NCBI RefSeq assembly: GCF_022398325.1 | Contig: NZ_JAKEVD010000020.1 | Span: 1-39,836 of the forward strand | Direction of reading: 5' to 3' | Source: Shewanella sp. Isolate13 | GTDB taxonomy: Bacteria; Pseudomonadota; Gammaproteobacteria; Enterobacterales; Shewanellaceae | DNA length: 39,836 nt | Shown: piece after piece, positions 16,330-25,261 of the stretch | Position numbering within the stretch: the stretch's first letter is position 1 | How the letters are laid out: the number at the start of each line of letters is the position of its first letter | Position numbers and translations under genes: made by a program | The notes under the pieces: model-generated | What the model was told of the DNA's origin: nothing | Database searches by the model: none | Seen by the model: only the letters and a program-made list of their open reading frames with translations

Positions 16330-17499
16330 TTAGCCCATAGCCTTAAGCGGATGGTTTTCATCATTCCAAGGCGATTTCAGCAACGCTTGCGCATATCCCT
16401 CTGGAATCGCTGCAACATTGGCAAAGCGCCACTGTGGGTTACGATCTTTATCGATGAGCAAAGCGCGAACCCCTTCTGCAAAGTCGGCCTTGGCACAACA
16501 ATTAACACTTAAACCAAGCTCCAACTTAAAACACTCGGCTAGGCTCAGCTCTTCACCCAGTCCTGACTGCAGATGCACCAAACTTAAGCTGATTGGGCTA
16601 CCCGCTAATAGGGTCTTAACCGCTTTGGCTAACCAAGGATGTGCCGTCGCAATTTGCTCATCGAGCGCGCTGACACGGGCAACGATCTCGTCCAATGACC
16701 CCGTCATCAGCTCATCGATAAGACCTTGGTTTTGCTCAAGCTGACTCGCTGCCAGTGGGGTGGCGCATTTGCCCTGCATCATATCGAGTAAGCTGTGCAA
16801 AGCTTGATGGTTATCATCTTGGTTATCACACCAATTAACGCCAACCAATGCATCGAGGAATGCCGCTCTATCATCACCATTAAGATAATGATTCCCTATG
16901 CCAACATAGTGGGCATCTGCGCCGCTCATGTTATAGGCAGTCATGCCTAAAAATAACCCGGTCTTGCCCGGCATACGGTTTAAGAAATAACTGCCACCCA
17001 CATCTGGGTATAAGCCGATAGTGACCTCAGGCATGGCGATACGTGAACGCTCTGTGACGATACGGTGGCTCGCACCAATCATCAAACCTAGGCCGCCGCC
17101 CATGACGATGCCATCGCCCCAAACCACCACGGGCTTGCCAAAGCTATGCAGCAGATAATCAAGCTCATACTCTTGCTTAAAGAATTCGGTTGCCGCATCT
17201 GTGACTTCGCCCGGCGTCTTCACCGACGCTTGATAGATGGCGCGCACATCTCCACCGGCACAAAAAGCTTTTTCACCAGCCCCATCGAGTACCACGGCGA
17301 CAATATTGTCATCATCACGCCACACTGTTAGCTTGGCCGTTAACATCTGCACCATGTTTAGGTTTAACGCATTGAGCGCCTTTTCGATATTGAGTGTCGC
17401 CACACCGACTTGCTTGCCACTGTCGGTTGTTAAGGTGCTAAATAGCACCTGCTCTGCTGCACTGCTTTTTACTGCAGCGTCCAAATTTGCCCCGCCCAT
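16330..17499 (-). CDS. 3-hydroxyisobutyryl-CoA hydrolase (crotonase family)
   Basis: A 389-residue crotonase-fold enzyme. The length is that of 3-hydroxyisobutyryl-CoA hydrolases, longer than the roughly 260 of simple enoyl-CoA hydratases. GAGEKAFCAGGDVRAIY is the CoA-binding/oxyanion stretch, and MPEVTIGLYPDVGGSYFLNRM carries the catalytic acid region of HIBCH. It releases free 3-hydroxyisobutyrate for MmsB in valine degradation. The start at 17499 overlaps the upstream gene's stop as TAATG, with GGAAG a little upstream, implying translational coupling. A slightly longer start at 17514 is possible. Confidence 0.92.
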   Translation of the reverse strand: MGGANLDAAVKSSAAEQVLFSTLTTDSGKQVGVATLNIEKALNALNLNMVQMLTAKLTVWRDDDNIVAVVLDGAGEKAFCAGGDVRAIYQASVKTPGEVTDAATEFFKQEYELDYLLHSFGKPVVVWGDGIVMGGGLGLMIGASHRIVTERSRIAMPEVTIGLYPDVGGSYFLNRMPGKTGLFLGMTAYNMSGADAHYVGIGNHYLNGDDRAAFLDALVGVNWCDNQDDNHQALHSLLDMMQGKCATPLAASQLEQNQGLIDELMTGSLDEIVARVSALDEQIATAHPWLAKAVKTLLAGSPISLSLVHLQSGLGEELSLAECFKLELGLSVNCCAKADFAEGVRALLIDKDRNPQWRFANVAAIPEGYAQALLKSPWNDENHPLKAMG

Positions 17500-18290
17500 T
17501 AACCGTTCTTCCAAATAGCTTTGCGCTTACCTAAGAAGGCATTTACCCCTTCAGCCTGATCTTCCGTATCGAATAGATTGACGAAATACTCTCGCTCCAA
17601 GGGCAGCACTTGGGATCTTGGCATGTTACGTCCCGCTTGAACCAACTGCTTACAGGCCTTAACACTGCTTGGACTCTGGTTCGCCACATTCTCGGCCAAT
17701 GCCATTGCTGCGTTAAAGGCATTGCCTTGTTCAACGACCTCTTCGACTAGGCCTATCTGCTCGGCTTTCACGGCAGTAATACGCTCGCCACATAAAATCA
17801 TTCGCTTCGCCCAGCCTTCACCCACAAGCGCAGTTAGGTTTTGGGTACCACCCGCACAAGGCAGTAGGCCTACCGTCGCCTCTGGGAGCGCCATCTGCGC
17901 CTGCTGCTCACAAATACGGAGATCACAGGCAAGTGCAACTTCTAAGCCGCCGCCCATGGCGTAACCATTGATGGCCGCAATCGATACACCACGAAAAGTG
18001 CTTAAGGTTTCGAAGGCTTCACCAAAATAGCGCGCCATATCGGCAGCATTTTGCTTATCACCATCGGCAAACAGTTTTAGATCCGCGCCAGCCGAGAAGA
18101 ACTTGTCGCCTTCGGCGGTGATCACTAAGGCATATACCTCTTTTTTTTCATTGAGGGCGAGCACTTTTTGCTTTAGCTCTTGCAGGCTCTCGGCGGTCCA
18201 AGTGTTAGCAGGTGGATTGTTCATGCTGATCACTGCGGTATGACCAACAATCTGTTCGATTAACAGAGACTTTTTATTCTCAACAGACAT
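17499..18290 (-). CDS. Enoyl-CoA hydratase (crotonase family)
   Basis: A 263-residue crotonase that adds water to enoyl-CoA intermediates; here probably methacrylyl-CoA and tiglyl-CoA from valine and isoleucine. The oxyanion stretch KFFSAGADLKLF is followed by GYAMGGGLEVALACDLRI with the first catalytic Glu, and by ALPEATVGLLPCAGGTQNL with the second. It lies between the acyl-CoA dehydrogenase gene (50 bases upstream) and the hydrolase gene, with which it overlaps at its stop codon. This order matches the reaction order dehydrogenase, hydratase, hydrolase. Substrate assignment is by context. Confidence 0.92.
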   Translation of the reverse strand: MSVENKKSLLIEQIVGHTAVISMNNPPANTWTAESLQELKQKVLALNEKKEVYALVITAEGDKFFSAGADLKLFADGDKQNAADMARYFGEAFETLSTFRGVSIAAINGYAMGGGLEVALACDLRICEQQAQMALPEATVGLLPCAGGTQNLTALVGEGWAKRMILCGERITAVKAEQIGLVEEVVEQGNAFNAAMALAENVANQSPSSVKACKQLVQAGRNMPRSQVLPLEREYFVNLFDTEDQAEGVNAFLGKRKAIWKNG

Positions 18291-18340
18291 GAATAACTCC
18301 TTTATAAAACTGAAATCAATTTAAAGCTGATGCAAGGCGC

Positions 18341-19498
18341 TTAGAGGATTGCGCCCGCGTTTTCATCCAATAAACGACGAGAGATGATCAATCGCATGAT
18401 TTCGTTAGTTCCCTCTAATATTTGGTGGACTCGCACATCGCGAACATGACGCTCTAGCGGGTATTCACGAATATAACCATAGCCACCATGAATTTGTAGC
18501 GCAGCATCACACACCTGAAAACCGATATCGGTGGCAAAACGTTTTGCCATGGCGCAGTATGCAGTGGCTTCGGGGTCTTGCTGATCGAGTTTAAAAGCTG
18601 CTAGACGCACTAACTGACGAGCGGCTACCAGCTCGGTCGCCATATCGGCCAGCTTAAATTGTAGCGCCTGAAATGCCGCCAAAGGCTTGCCGAACTGCTT
18701 ACGCTCGTTCATATATTGTGTCGCTCGCTCGAGTGCGGCCTGAGCGGTACCGATTGAACAGGTGGCGATGTTAATGCGGCCACCATCGAGTCCCTTCATG
18801 GCGAAGGTAAAACCTTGCCCCTCTTCACCGAGTAGGTAAGCGACTGGCACACGCACATTTTCAAAGGTGATCTCACGAGTCGGCTGAGCATTCCAGCCCA
18901 TCTTATCTTCCGCCTTGCCATAGATGATGCCAGCAGCATCGGCTGGAACGGCTATCGCCGAGATCCCTTTAGGCCCAGCGTCTCCGGTACGGCACATCAC
19001 GACTAATAGATCGGTAGCGCCCGCGCCAGAGATAAAGACTTTCGAACCTGAAATCACATACTCATCACCATCACGCACTGCCTTGGTTTGCAACGCAGCG
19101 GCATCACTGCCCGCTCCTGGCTCAGTTAAGCAATATGATGCTAACTTTTCGCCAGTCGTGAGACGCTCAGACCACTCTTGGCGCAGTGTTTCACCACCAA
19201 AGCTGGTCACCATCCAAGTGGCCATATTATGGATAGTGAGCATGGCTGTTGTCGCGGTACAGCCCATCGACAGCTGCTCGAAAATAATCGATGAATCTAA
19301 ACGCGACAGTCCCATTCCACCTTCAGACTCTGGCGAATATAGCGAGCAAAAACCCAACTCTCCCGCTTTTTGAATCACATCTTTTGGAAAGTGATGCTCT
19401 TCATCCCACTTGGCAGCAAACGGCGCGAGCTCCTCGGTTGAAAACTGCTGAGCAAGATCGCTAAATTGGCGTTGGTCTTCATTCAGGTTGAAATCCAT
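18341..19498 (-). CDS. Acyl-CoA dehydrogenase, short/branched chain (isobutyryl-CoA type)
   Basis: A 385-residue FAD enzyme that introduces the alpha-beta double bond in short branched acyl-CoAs. Motifs: CLTEPGAGSDAAAL in the middle domain, ATCSIGTAQAALERA and QIHGGYGYIREYPLER in the C-terminal domain. The catalytic base is Glu362 in ILEGTNEIMR, the position used by short-chain and isobutyryl-CoA dehydrogenases. It lies downstream of mmsA and upstream of the hydratase in the valine/isoleucine operon. The electron acceptor would be electron-transfer flavoprotein, not encoded in this window. Substrate preference (isobutyryl- or 2-methylbutyryl-CoA) is inferred from context. Confidence 0.93.
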   Translation of the reverse strand: MDFNLNEDQRQFSDLAQQFSTEELAPFAAKWDEEHHFPKDVIQKAGELGFCSLYSPESEGGMGLSRLDSSIIFEQLSMGCTATTAMLTIHNMATWMVTSFGGETLRQEWSERLTTGEKLASYCLTEPGAGSDAAALQTKAVRDGDEYVISGSKVFISGAGATDLLVVMCRTGDAGPKGISAIAVPADAAGIIYGKAEDKMGWNAQPTREITFENVRVPVAYLLGEEGQGFTFAMKGLDGGRINIATCSIGTAQAALERATQYMNERKQFGKPLAAFQALQFKLADMATELVAARQLVRLAAFKLDQQDPEATAYCAMAKRFATDIGFQVCDAALQIHGGYGYIREYPLERHVRDVRVHQILEGTNEIMRLIISRRLLDENAGAIL

Positions 19499-19671
19499 CT
19501 GGGTACTCCTATTGTTCTGTCAATTGCCTCGGCTCTAGGTTCTAGCTCTGCAGGCAGCGGGCCTTAAGCAGACATATATTGCTGCTGACCTCTATTAGTT
19601 TTTAAATTAGATCTGCACTCCAACAATGTCCATCTTCAAAGACGCTGCCGGAGCGTAATCTGTCTAATGCA

Positions 19672-21171
19672 TTACTTAAGCTCAATCGTCATATTTGGCG
19701 TTGAAGCCACCGCGATATCCGACTCGAACCAGCGAGCGGTGATGGTCTTCGTTTCGGTATAGAAACGCACAGCTTGCTTACCGTAGGCGTGCTGATCGCC
19801 ATAGAAGCTGCCTTTCCAGCCAGTAAATGAGAAGAAAGGTAATGGCACCGGAATTGGAACGTTAATTCCCACCTGCCCCACTTCAATTTCATGCTGATAT
19901 TTACGGGCTGCGGCACCACTTGCAGTAAAGATAGAGGTGCCGTTGCCGTATGGGCTGTCGTTAACTATCGCAATCGCTTCTTCAAGAGACTCAGCGTTCA
20001 TACAGCACAACACAGGACCAAAGATCTCTTCCTGGTAAATGCTCATATCCGTGGTCACCTTATCGAACATCGTTGGGCCAACCCAGTTGCCTGACTCATA
20101 ACCCTCAACGGTAAAGTCTGTGCCATCGAGTAAGCATTCGGCTCCCTCTTCCTTGCCCTTCGCGATTAAACCAACGATACGCTGTTTCGCTGCAGGGCTG
20201 ATCACAGGTCCGTAAGCGGCATCTTTATCATTCCAAAGCCCAGGTTTTACCTTAGCAATCGCCTCTTTGAGCTCTGGGATCCACTCTTTGGCCGCGCCGA
20301 CAAATACCGCAACAGACAGTGCCATACAGCGTTGACCCGCGGCACCAACTGAGGCGCCGACTAGGTTATTAATTACCTGCTGCTTATTGGCATCGGGCAT
20401 GATGACGCAGTGGTTTTTCGCCCCCGCAAATGCTTGAACACGCTTTAGATTATCGGTACCGGTTTTATAAATGTATTGACCAACATTCACCGAGCCGACA
20501 AAAGAAATGGCTTTAATATCTGGATGAGCAAGCAGGATATCCACCGCCGTTTTATCGCCATGGATCAGCTGCACCACGCCTTTTGGCGCGCCAGCCTCTT
20601 CAAACAGTTCGATGAGGCGCTGGGGTGTCATAGGATCTTGCTCTGACGGCTTAAGCACGAAGGTGTTACCGCAGGCAATCGCTAAGGGGAACATCCACAG
20701 TGGGATCATCGCCGGGAAGTTAAACGGGGTGATGCCCGCACATACGCCCAGGGGCTGGGTATAGCTGTAAGTGTCGATGGAGCGCGCCACATTTTCAACG
20801 GTCTCGCCCATCATCATAGAGGCGATATTGCAGGCATGCTCGGCAACTTCGATACCACGCCAAACATCCCCTTTGGCATCATCGAATGTCTTACCCGTCT
20901 CTTGGGCAAGAATGGTTGCTATCTCATCGTGATGCTCTTTCAGTAGGTGCTGGTATCTCAACATGACACGTGCACGCTCTGAAACTGGCACTTCTTTCCA
21001 AGTTTGAAAGGCCTGTTTCGCACTGGCTACTGCCGTTAATACTTCGGCGTCAACCGCTGCATTAACCACTGCAATCGTTTCGTTATTGGCCGGATTTGTC
21101 ACGGCTATCTGCTTATCGCCTTGACCTAATACCCATTCACCGTCGATGTAATGCTTCACTTGAGTTGTCAT
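19672..21171 (-). CDS. mmsA: Methylmalonate-semialdehyde dehydrogenase (CoA-acylating)
   Basis: A 499-residue aldehyde dehydrogenase that converts methylmalonate semialdehyde to propionyl-CoA in valine degradation. The N-terminal KHYIDGEWV, the [19 protein letters not shown] stretch (151-169) and [13 protein letters not shown] are typical of MmsA. The catalytic cysteine is Cys282 in GQRCMALS, preceded by the Arg found in CoA-acylating members. The second gene of the operon, it is 196 bases from the thiolase and 173 from the acyl-CoA dehydrogenase. Both gaps lack a terminator that I can see. Confidence 0.95.
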   Translation of the reverse strand: MTTQVKHYIDGEWVLGQGDKQIAVTNPANNETIAVVNAAVDAEVLTAVASAKQAFQTWKEVPVSERARVMLRYQHLLKEHHDEIATILAQETGKTFDDAKGDVWRGIEVAEHACNIASMMMGETVENVARSIDTYSYTQPLGVCAGITPFNFPAMIPLWMFPLAIACGNTFVLKPSEQDPMTPQRLIELFEEAGAPKGVVQLIHGDKTAVDILLAHPDIKAISFVGSVNVGQYIYKTGTDNLKRVQAFAGAKNHCVIMPDANKQQVINNLVGASVGAAGQRCMALSVAVFVGAAKEWIPELKEAIAKVKPGLWNDKDAAYGPVISPAAKQRIVGLIAKGKEEGAECLLDGTDFTVEGYESGNWVGPTMFDKVTTDMSIYQEEIFGPVLCCMNAESLEEAIAIVNDSPYGNGTSIFTASGAAARKYQHEIEVGQVGINVPIPVPLPFFSFTGWKGSFYGDQHAYGKQAVRFYTETKTITARWFESDIAVASTPNMTIELK

Positions 21172-21302
21172 ATCGCTTCCTACTTTGGCAGTGCCCGTTA
21201 TTGGCTACTGCAAAATGATGATTCAACTTGGCCAGATTTTTATATTGGCCTTAACAGCAATGCTGCCGTTAGAGCCTTGGTCCTAAGTTAAACCCTGTCT
21301 TT

Positions 21303-21332
21303 TTGAATAAAGTCTTGTTGAATAAAGTCTTG
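21303..21332. repeat. Perfect tandem duplication of 15 bases
   Basis: TTGAATAAAGTCTTG occurs twice head to tail (21303-21317, 21318-21332) in the spacer between the thiolase and mmsA genes. It probably arose by slippage; no function is evident. Confidence 0.9.
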
Positions 21333-21367
21333 TTAAATACTGGTGTTTAACTGCTTTAAACCTGAGT

Positions 21368-22558
21368 TTATATTTCAATCGCCATCGCTGTGGCTTCACC
21401 GCCACCAATACACAGTGATGCCACACCGCGCTTGAGACCACGCGCCTTAAGAGCATAAATAAGTGTCACCAGCAAACGCGCGCCCGAACAGCCTATAGGA
21501 TGACCAAGAGCACAGGCGCCGCCATTGACATTGACTTTGGCGGCATCGAGTCCAAGCTCTGAAATAGCCAGCATGGTCACCATAGCGAAGGCCTCATTGA
21601 TCTCATAAAGATCCACCTCATCTTTACTCCAGTTCACTTTTTCGAGCAGCTTATTCATGGCGCCAACTGGCGCAGTGGTAAACATAGATGGCTCTTGAGC
21701 GTGTGTGGTGTGGCCCTTAATGGTGGCTAACACATCGAGGCCAAGCTCAGATGCTTGCTCGCGGCTCATTAACATAAGTGCTGCTGCACCATCGGAGATT
21801 GAGCTTGAGTTGGCAGCGGTAATCGTGCCGTCTTTGGCAAAGGCAGGACGCAGAGTAGGAATTTTATCAGGGCGTGCATTACCGGGTTGCTCGTCGGTAT
21901 CGACCACAATATCGCCGCGGCGGTTCGATACGGTAACAGGGGTAATTTCATCGCTAAATGCCCCCGAGTCGATAGCGGCATTGGCCTTTTCCAGTGAGCT
22001 CAACGCAAAGCTGTCCATCTGCTCTCGGGTAAGTTTAAAGTCATCGGCGGTGTTTTGAGCAAATGTCCCCATGGCTCCACCCGTGTAGGCATCTTCGAGA
22101 CCATCGAGGAACATATGATCCATCACCTTGCCATGACCCATACGCATACCGCCACGGGCCTTATCGAGTAAGTAAGGCGCCTGGCTCATGCTTTCCATCC
22201 CGCCTGCAACCACAATATTGGCACTGCCCGCTTTAATCAAATCATGAGCGAGCATCACGGTTTTCATCCCCGAACCACATACCTTGTTAACCGTGGTTGC
22301 GCCAACCGATAGTGGTAACTCAGCACCCAATGTTGCTTGCCTTGCTGGCGCCTGCCCTAAACCCGCTGGCAGCACACAGCCCATCAAGACTTCATCGACC
22401 TGCTCACCGGCAAGCTGGGTTTGCGCAATCACGCCCTTAATCGCCGTCGCCGCTAATTTAGGAGAGCTAACACTAGACAACGCGCCTTGAAAGCCGCCCA
22501 TTGGGGTACGCTTTGCTGCAACAATAACAATATCTTGGTTTGACAGAACTGAACTCAT
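21368..22558 (-). CDS. Acetyl-CoA C-acyltransferase (thiolase)
   Basis: A 396-residue thiolase, first gene of the leftward operon. The acyl-accepting cysteine is Cys94 in NKVCGSGMKTV. The catalytic His is in GGACALGHPIGCSGAR and the second Cys (383) in SLCIGGGEATAM near the C-terminus. The length fits biosynthetic/degradative acetyl-CoA acetyltransferases. In the isoleucine pathway it would cleave 2-methylacetoacetyl-CoA to acetyl-CoA and propionyl-CoA; the operon context favours this over poly-hydroxybutyrate synthesis. A dyad resembling a LiuR site lies about 150 bases upstream and may control the whole operon. In Shewanella the equivalent gene is usually annotated atoB. Confidence 0.93.
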   Translation of the reverse strand: MSSVLSNQDIVIVAAKRTPMGGFQGALSSVSSPKLAATAIKGVIAQTQLAGEQVDEVLMGCVLPAGLGQAPARQATLGAELPLSVGATTVNKVCGSGMKTVMLAHDLIKAGSANIVVAGGMESMSQAPYLLDKARGGMRMGHGKVMDHMFLDGLEDAYTGGAMGTFAQNTADDFKLTREQMDSFALSSLEKANAAIDSGAFSDEITPVTVSNRRGDIVVDTDEQPGNARPDKIPTLRPAFAKDGTITAANSSSISDGAAALMLMSREQASELGLDVLATIKGHTTHAQEPSMFTTAPVGAMNKLLEKVNWSKDEVDLYEINEAFAMVTMLAISELGLDAAKVNVNGGACALGHPIGCSGARLLVTLIYALKARGLKRGVASLCIGGGEATAMAIEI

Positions 22559-22709
22559 AATTACTCCGGTAATACGCTAGGTAACCTCTAATAGAAGCAG
22601 TCCAAAGTCGCGCTGACTGTAGGGTTGTGCGACTTGCCTTACTGACCGTTCTCAGGCTATTGCCTAGTTAACATAAGTGTGATCTTGCTCAACATTTACC
22701 ACTCTGACG

Positions 22710-22725
22710 TTTACGCGAACGTAAA
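22710..22725 (-). promoter_or_regulatory. Candidate LiuR operator upstream of the degradation operon
   Basis: A perfect inverted repeat TTTACG-CGAA-CGTAAA, with GACG directly left of it. From memory, LiuR, a MerR-family repressor of branched-chain amino-acid degradation in Shewanella and relatives, binds dyads rich in ACGT/TTTACG. The site is about 150 bases upstream of the thiolase ATG, where a promoter would be expected. The assignment is by resemblance only. Confidence 0.6.
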
Positions 22726-22940
22726 GCAAGCGCTTATTGTTCAAATATCTACCAAAGTATAGGGTTGAGATGTCACATAGAATTTACAGGAAGGGCGGTA
22801 CTCAATGAATGAAAAGTTAACAAGTGGTAACTCTTTTCGACATGCTGAAATTAATGCATGAAAAGATTGCCTAAGGAAATGACAAGTTACGGCAAACGCT
22901 GTAGGGACACAGGCTATGGTAACAGCGCTCGAGTGTTTCT

Positions 22941-22989
22941 ATTTACTTGAATAAAGGTTTATCATTTAAACCTTTATTCAAGTAAATAC
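22941..22989. repeat. Perfect 22-bp inverted repeat with 5-base loop
   Basis: The arms 22941-22962 and 22968-22989 are exact reverse complements, separated by TCATT. The stem is AT-rich (core TTTACTTGAATAAAGG) and has no T-tract, so it is not an ordinary terminator. It lies about 140 bases upstream of the LuxR-type regulator and could be a regulator site, a strong cruciform, or the scar of a small mobile element. The rest of 22559-23126 has no gene. Confidence 0.9.
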
Positions 22990-23126
22990 TTTATACAAAA
23001 TTGGCTAACAGTGATATAAAATGAAACGCAAGTTGTCACTTTTAGTTTGCCAAAATGGAAAGTGCGCACTTAACAATAACGACTCAATATGTGTTAGTAG
23101 CCTAACTCAACATCAAGGACTGATCA

Positions 23127-23798
23127 TTGAAAAACCTTAAGAAACAGACCGTATTTATTGTGTCTGGAAATACAGCATGGACAAAGGTGGCTGTTGCTTG
23201 CCTAGCTACTTCATTCGAATGCTACTCATTTAAAATAGAAACATCCGTTGAAAAACTCTGGGGATTGCCGCAAGAGACCATTGTCGTGTTTGATAAGTCG
23301 AGCCTTGGAAACCCTTCATCATTATGTATTTCTCCTGCTGAGCGAGGAGGAAAGTGGTTGATAGTCAATGGCGATTCGATCGATGAACAAAGTGTGGCAG
23401 GAACCATTGCACTGGGTTTTTCAGGCCTAATAGTCTCACCTTTTACCTTGGAGATGCTACCAAGAGCACTACGCACAATTGCTTCAGACCAATTATGGTT
23501 CAGCCGAGAAGCCATGTCTCAAACGCTAAAGCATCTGGTCAGTTCGGCTGGTTCGACTCACCACTCAGTAAACATATTAGGGGCAAAATACACCCTTTCT
23601 TGCCGAGAGCAACAGGTGTTTTTGCATCTTTTACATGGTAAAAGCAACAAAGATATTGCGGCGCTACTGCACCTCAGTCCCAGTACCGTTAAGTGCCATG
23701 TTTCTAGCATTTTATTAAAAACAGGAAAACGCAGCCGCTCTCAAATAAACATGCTGCTATTGGATGCAGAAAACCACAGCCAAATCAGGGTTAGCTAA
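23127..23798 (+). CDS. LuxR/CsgD-like transcriptional regulator of the pilus cluster
   Basis: A 223-residue regulator. Residues about 155-212 form a LuxR-type helix-turn-helix (LSCREQQVFLHLLHGKSNKDIA, then LSPSTVKCHVSSILLKTGKRSR). The N-terminal part follows the layout of a receiver domain (IVVFD at the third strand, GFSGLIVSPFTLEMLPRALRTI at the fourth and fifth). It lacks the acidic pair normally found after the first strand and the conserved Lys, as in CsgD-like proteins that do not depend on normal phosphorylation. The TTG start is supported by AAGGA 7 bases upstream. It is in the same orientation as the pilus genes, about 180 bases before the pilin, and is the likely regulator of the cluster. 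Confidence 0.85.
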   Translation: MKNLKKQTVFIVSGNTAWTKVAVACLATSFECYSFKIETSVEKLWGLPQETIVVFDKSSLGNPSSLCISPAERGGKWLIVNGDSIDEQSVAGTIALGFSGLIVSPFTLEMLPRALRTIASDQLWFSREAMSQTLKHLVSSAGSTHHSVNILGAKYTLSCREQQVFLHLLHGKSNKDIAALLHLSPSTVKCHVSSILLKTGKRSRSQINMLLLDAENHSQIRVS

Positions 23799-23980
23799 AT
23801 CTAACCCCATATTTAACATCTAAAAATTCTAAATTAGCTGACCAGCTACACTCTCGTTAAATAGGTCTAAATTAGTTCTCTAGATGACAACTAATTAGTC
23901 CAATGGTCGATATAAAAGTCGGCCTTGAATATATATATTTTAATCGTCCAAGAATACTTAATAAACCTTCGGAGAATAAA

Positions 23981-24508
23981 ATGAAAACTTTAATTGGTGG
24001 TGTAGCGGTAGCTTTACTTTTTTCTGCTGGTGTAGCAGCAAATAACTGGTCAAGCAACCCTGATGAACATCCAAACGGCGCAACTCAATTTAATGTAAAC
24101 CTAACGGGCGAAATTCCACAGCGCTGCTATATGCATTCAACACAAGATCGCTCAATTGAGCTAGATGTAAAAACCCCCTATGAAGCCGCGAGCGAGTTCA
24201 AATTCCAAGCTTGGTGTAACAACGATAACTCGAAAGGCACCCTAGTCGTTGGCGCACAAGCATTTAAAAACAGCAACGGAATCGATGTCATTCCACTTGA
24301 AGTCTCATTTAATGGCACTTCTGGCATGATTGATGCCGAAAATAACGCTAACAACAGCCATGCAATTGAAGTGGGAATGGATGTAAGTAATAGCACTGAA
24401 GGATATTTAAGTGCTGATAACACTTTAAAAATTAAGCCAGTAATTAATGGTTGGGAAAAAGCTGGCGAATATCAAACATCAATGTATGTAGCACTTTATC
24501 CAAGATAA
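23981..24508 (+). CDS. Pilin subunit of a chaperone-usher fimbria
   Basis: A 175-residue exported protein with a typical signal peptide (MKTLIGGVAVALLFSAGVAA). The mature part has two cysteines (RCYMHST and AWCNNDN) that can form the single disulfide of pilins, and ends with a beta-strand pattern (GEYQTSMYVALYPR) suited to donor-strand exchange. The start at 23981 has GGAG upstream; the open frame to 23903 lacks a site. The family is recognised by position before a chaperone and usher more than by motif. A strong hairpin follows the stop codon, as expected if this is the abundant major subunit. Confidence 0.75.
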   Translation: MKTLIGGVAVALLFSAGVAANNWSSNPDEHPNGATQFNVNLTGEIPQRCYMHSTQDRSIELDVKTPYEAASEFKFQAWCNNDNSKGTLVVGAQAFKNSNGIDVIPLEVSFNGTSGMIDAENNANNSHAIEVGMDVSNSTEGYLSADNTLKIKPVINGWEKAGEYQTSMYVALYPR

Positions 24509-24539
24509 ACATTCATTGTTCTGCAGTGATATAGCGACA

Positions 24540-24557
24540 TGGGGCCTTTGGGCCCCA
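24540..24557 (+). terminator. GC-rich hairpin between pilin and chaperone genes
   Basis: TGGGGCC (24540-24546) pairs with GGCCCCA (24551-24557) across a 4-base loop. No T-tract follows. Such hairpins after major pilin genes often act as partial terminators or protect the pilin mRNA, giving more pilin than usher. The chaperone ribosome-binding site GAGGA follows directly. Confidence 0.65.
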
Positions 24558-24568
24558 CTTGAGGACTT

Positions 24569-25261
24569 ATGCGGATATTCTTATTAATAATACTTTTACT
24601 CTCTCACCCAATGGCCTATGCCTTTGAACTGTTTCCTATGGTGAGTTTCTTCTCGCCCAAAGGCAGTAAAAGTGAACAGTTTTTTCAGGTTAACAACACC
24701 ACAGAGCAGGCATTACCGTTAGAAGTTTTTGTTAAACAAAGACAAATCTCAGCTAGTGATACCGAGCTACTTGCCGACACAGAAGATTTCTTTGTCTTTC
24801 CTCCGCAAGTGCTTATTCCTCCAAAAAGCACTCAAATGGTCAAGGTTAAATATATCGGTAACTTAGTCGACACATCTCAGTCTTACCGAGTTGTCTTTAG
24901 CCAGCTACCTATTAAGGATGAAGTAAAGCAAAGCAGCATAAAGATGTTATTTCAAATTGGCGCGTTAGTGTTTGTGTCACCAGATAATGTGGCCAACACA
25001 ATAAGTGCAGACATTCATTATCAAGCTAATACCCCCACTTCGATGAAGCTTGCTAACACAGGCGATGGTGTTGTCATTATCCCACAACTGTCTTTTGAGG
25101 TAACAAGTGACCACGCTAGACACAGCTGGAAATGGCAGGATATTCAACATCTATTAAATCAACAATATTTGGTGCCGGGAGAATCGGTCGATATTGCTAT
25201 GGACACTTTGCTCTCGCCTAAAGACAGCCAAGCAAAGGTGGATATAAAGGAAAACCGGTGA
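24569..25261 (+). CDS. Periplasmic pilus chaperone (PapD-like)
   Basis: A 230-residue protein with a signal peptide ending near AYA-FELFP. The N-terminal Ig-like domain has the chaperone pattern of strands (FFQVNNTTEQALPLEVFVKQRQI, then FFVFPPQVLIPPKSTQMVKVKYIG) and YRVVFSQLPI, matching the conserved Y-R-x-x-x-x-x-L-P stretch. It would stabilise pilin subunits in the periplasm and deliver them to the usher. GAGGA precedes the ATG. Its stop overlaps the usher's GTG start (GTGA), implying translational coupling. Confidence 0.9.
   Translation: MRIFLLIILLLSHPMAYAFELFPMVSFFSPKGSKSEQFFQVNNTTEQALPLEVFVKQRQISASDTELLADTEDFFVFPPQVLIPPKSTQMVKVKYIGNLVDTSQSYRVVFSQLPIKDEVKQSSIKMLFQIGALVFVSPDNVANTISADIHYQANTPTSMKLANTGDGVVIIPQLSFEVTSDHARHSWKWQDIQHLLNQQYLVPGESVDIAMDTLLSPKDSQAKVDIKENR

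Noticed and set aside
22941..22989. Invertible phase-variation switch upstream of the pilus regulator
   Set aside because: The inverted arms are only five bases apart, leaving nothing to invert, and no intact invertase gene is nearby.
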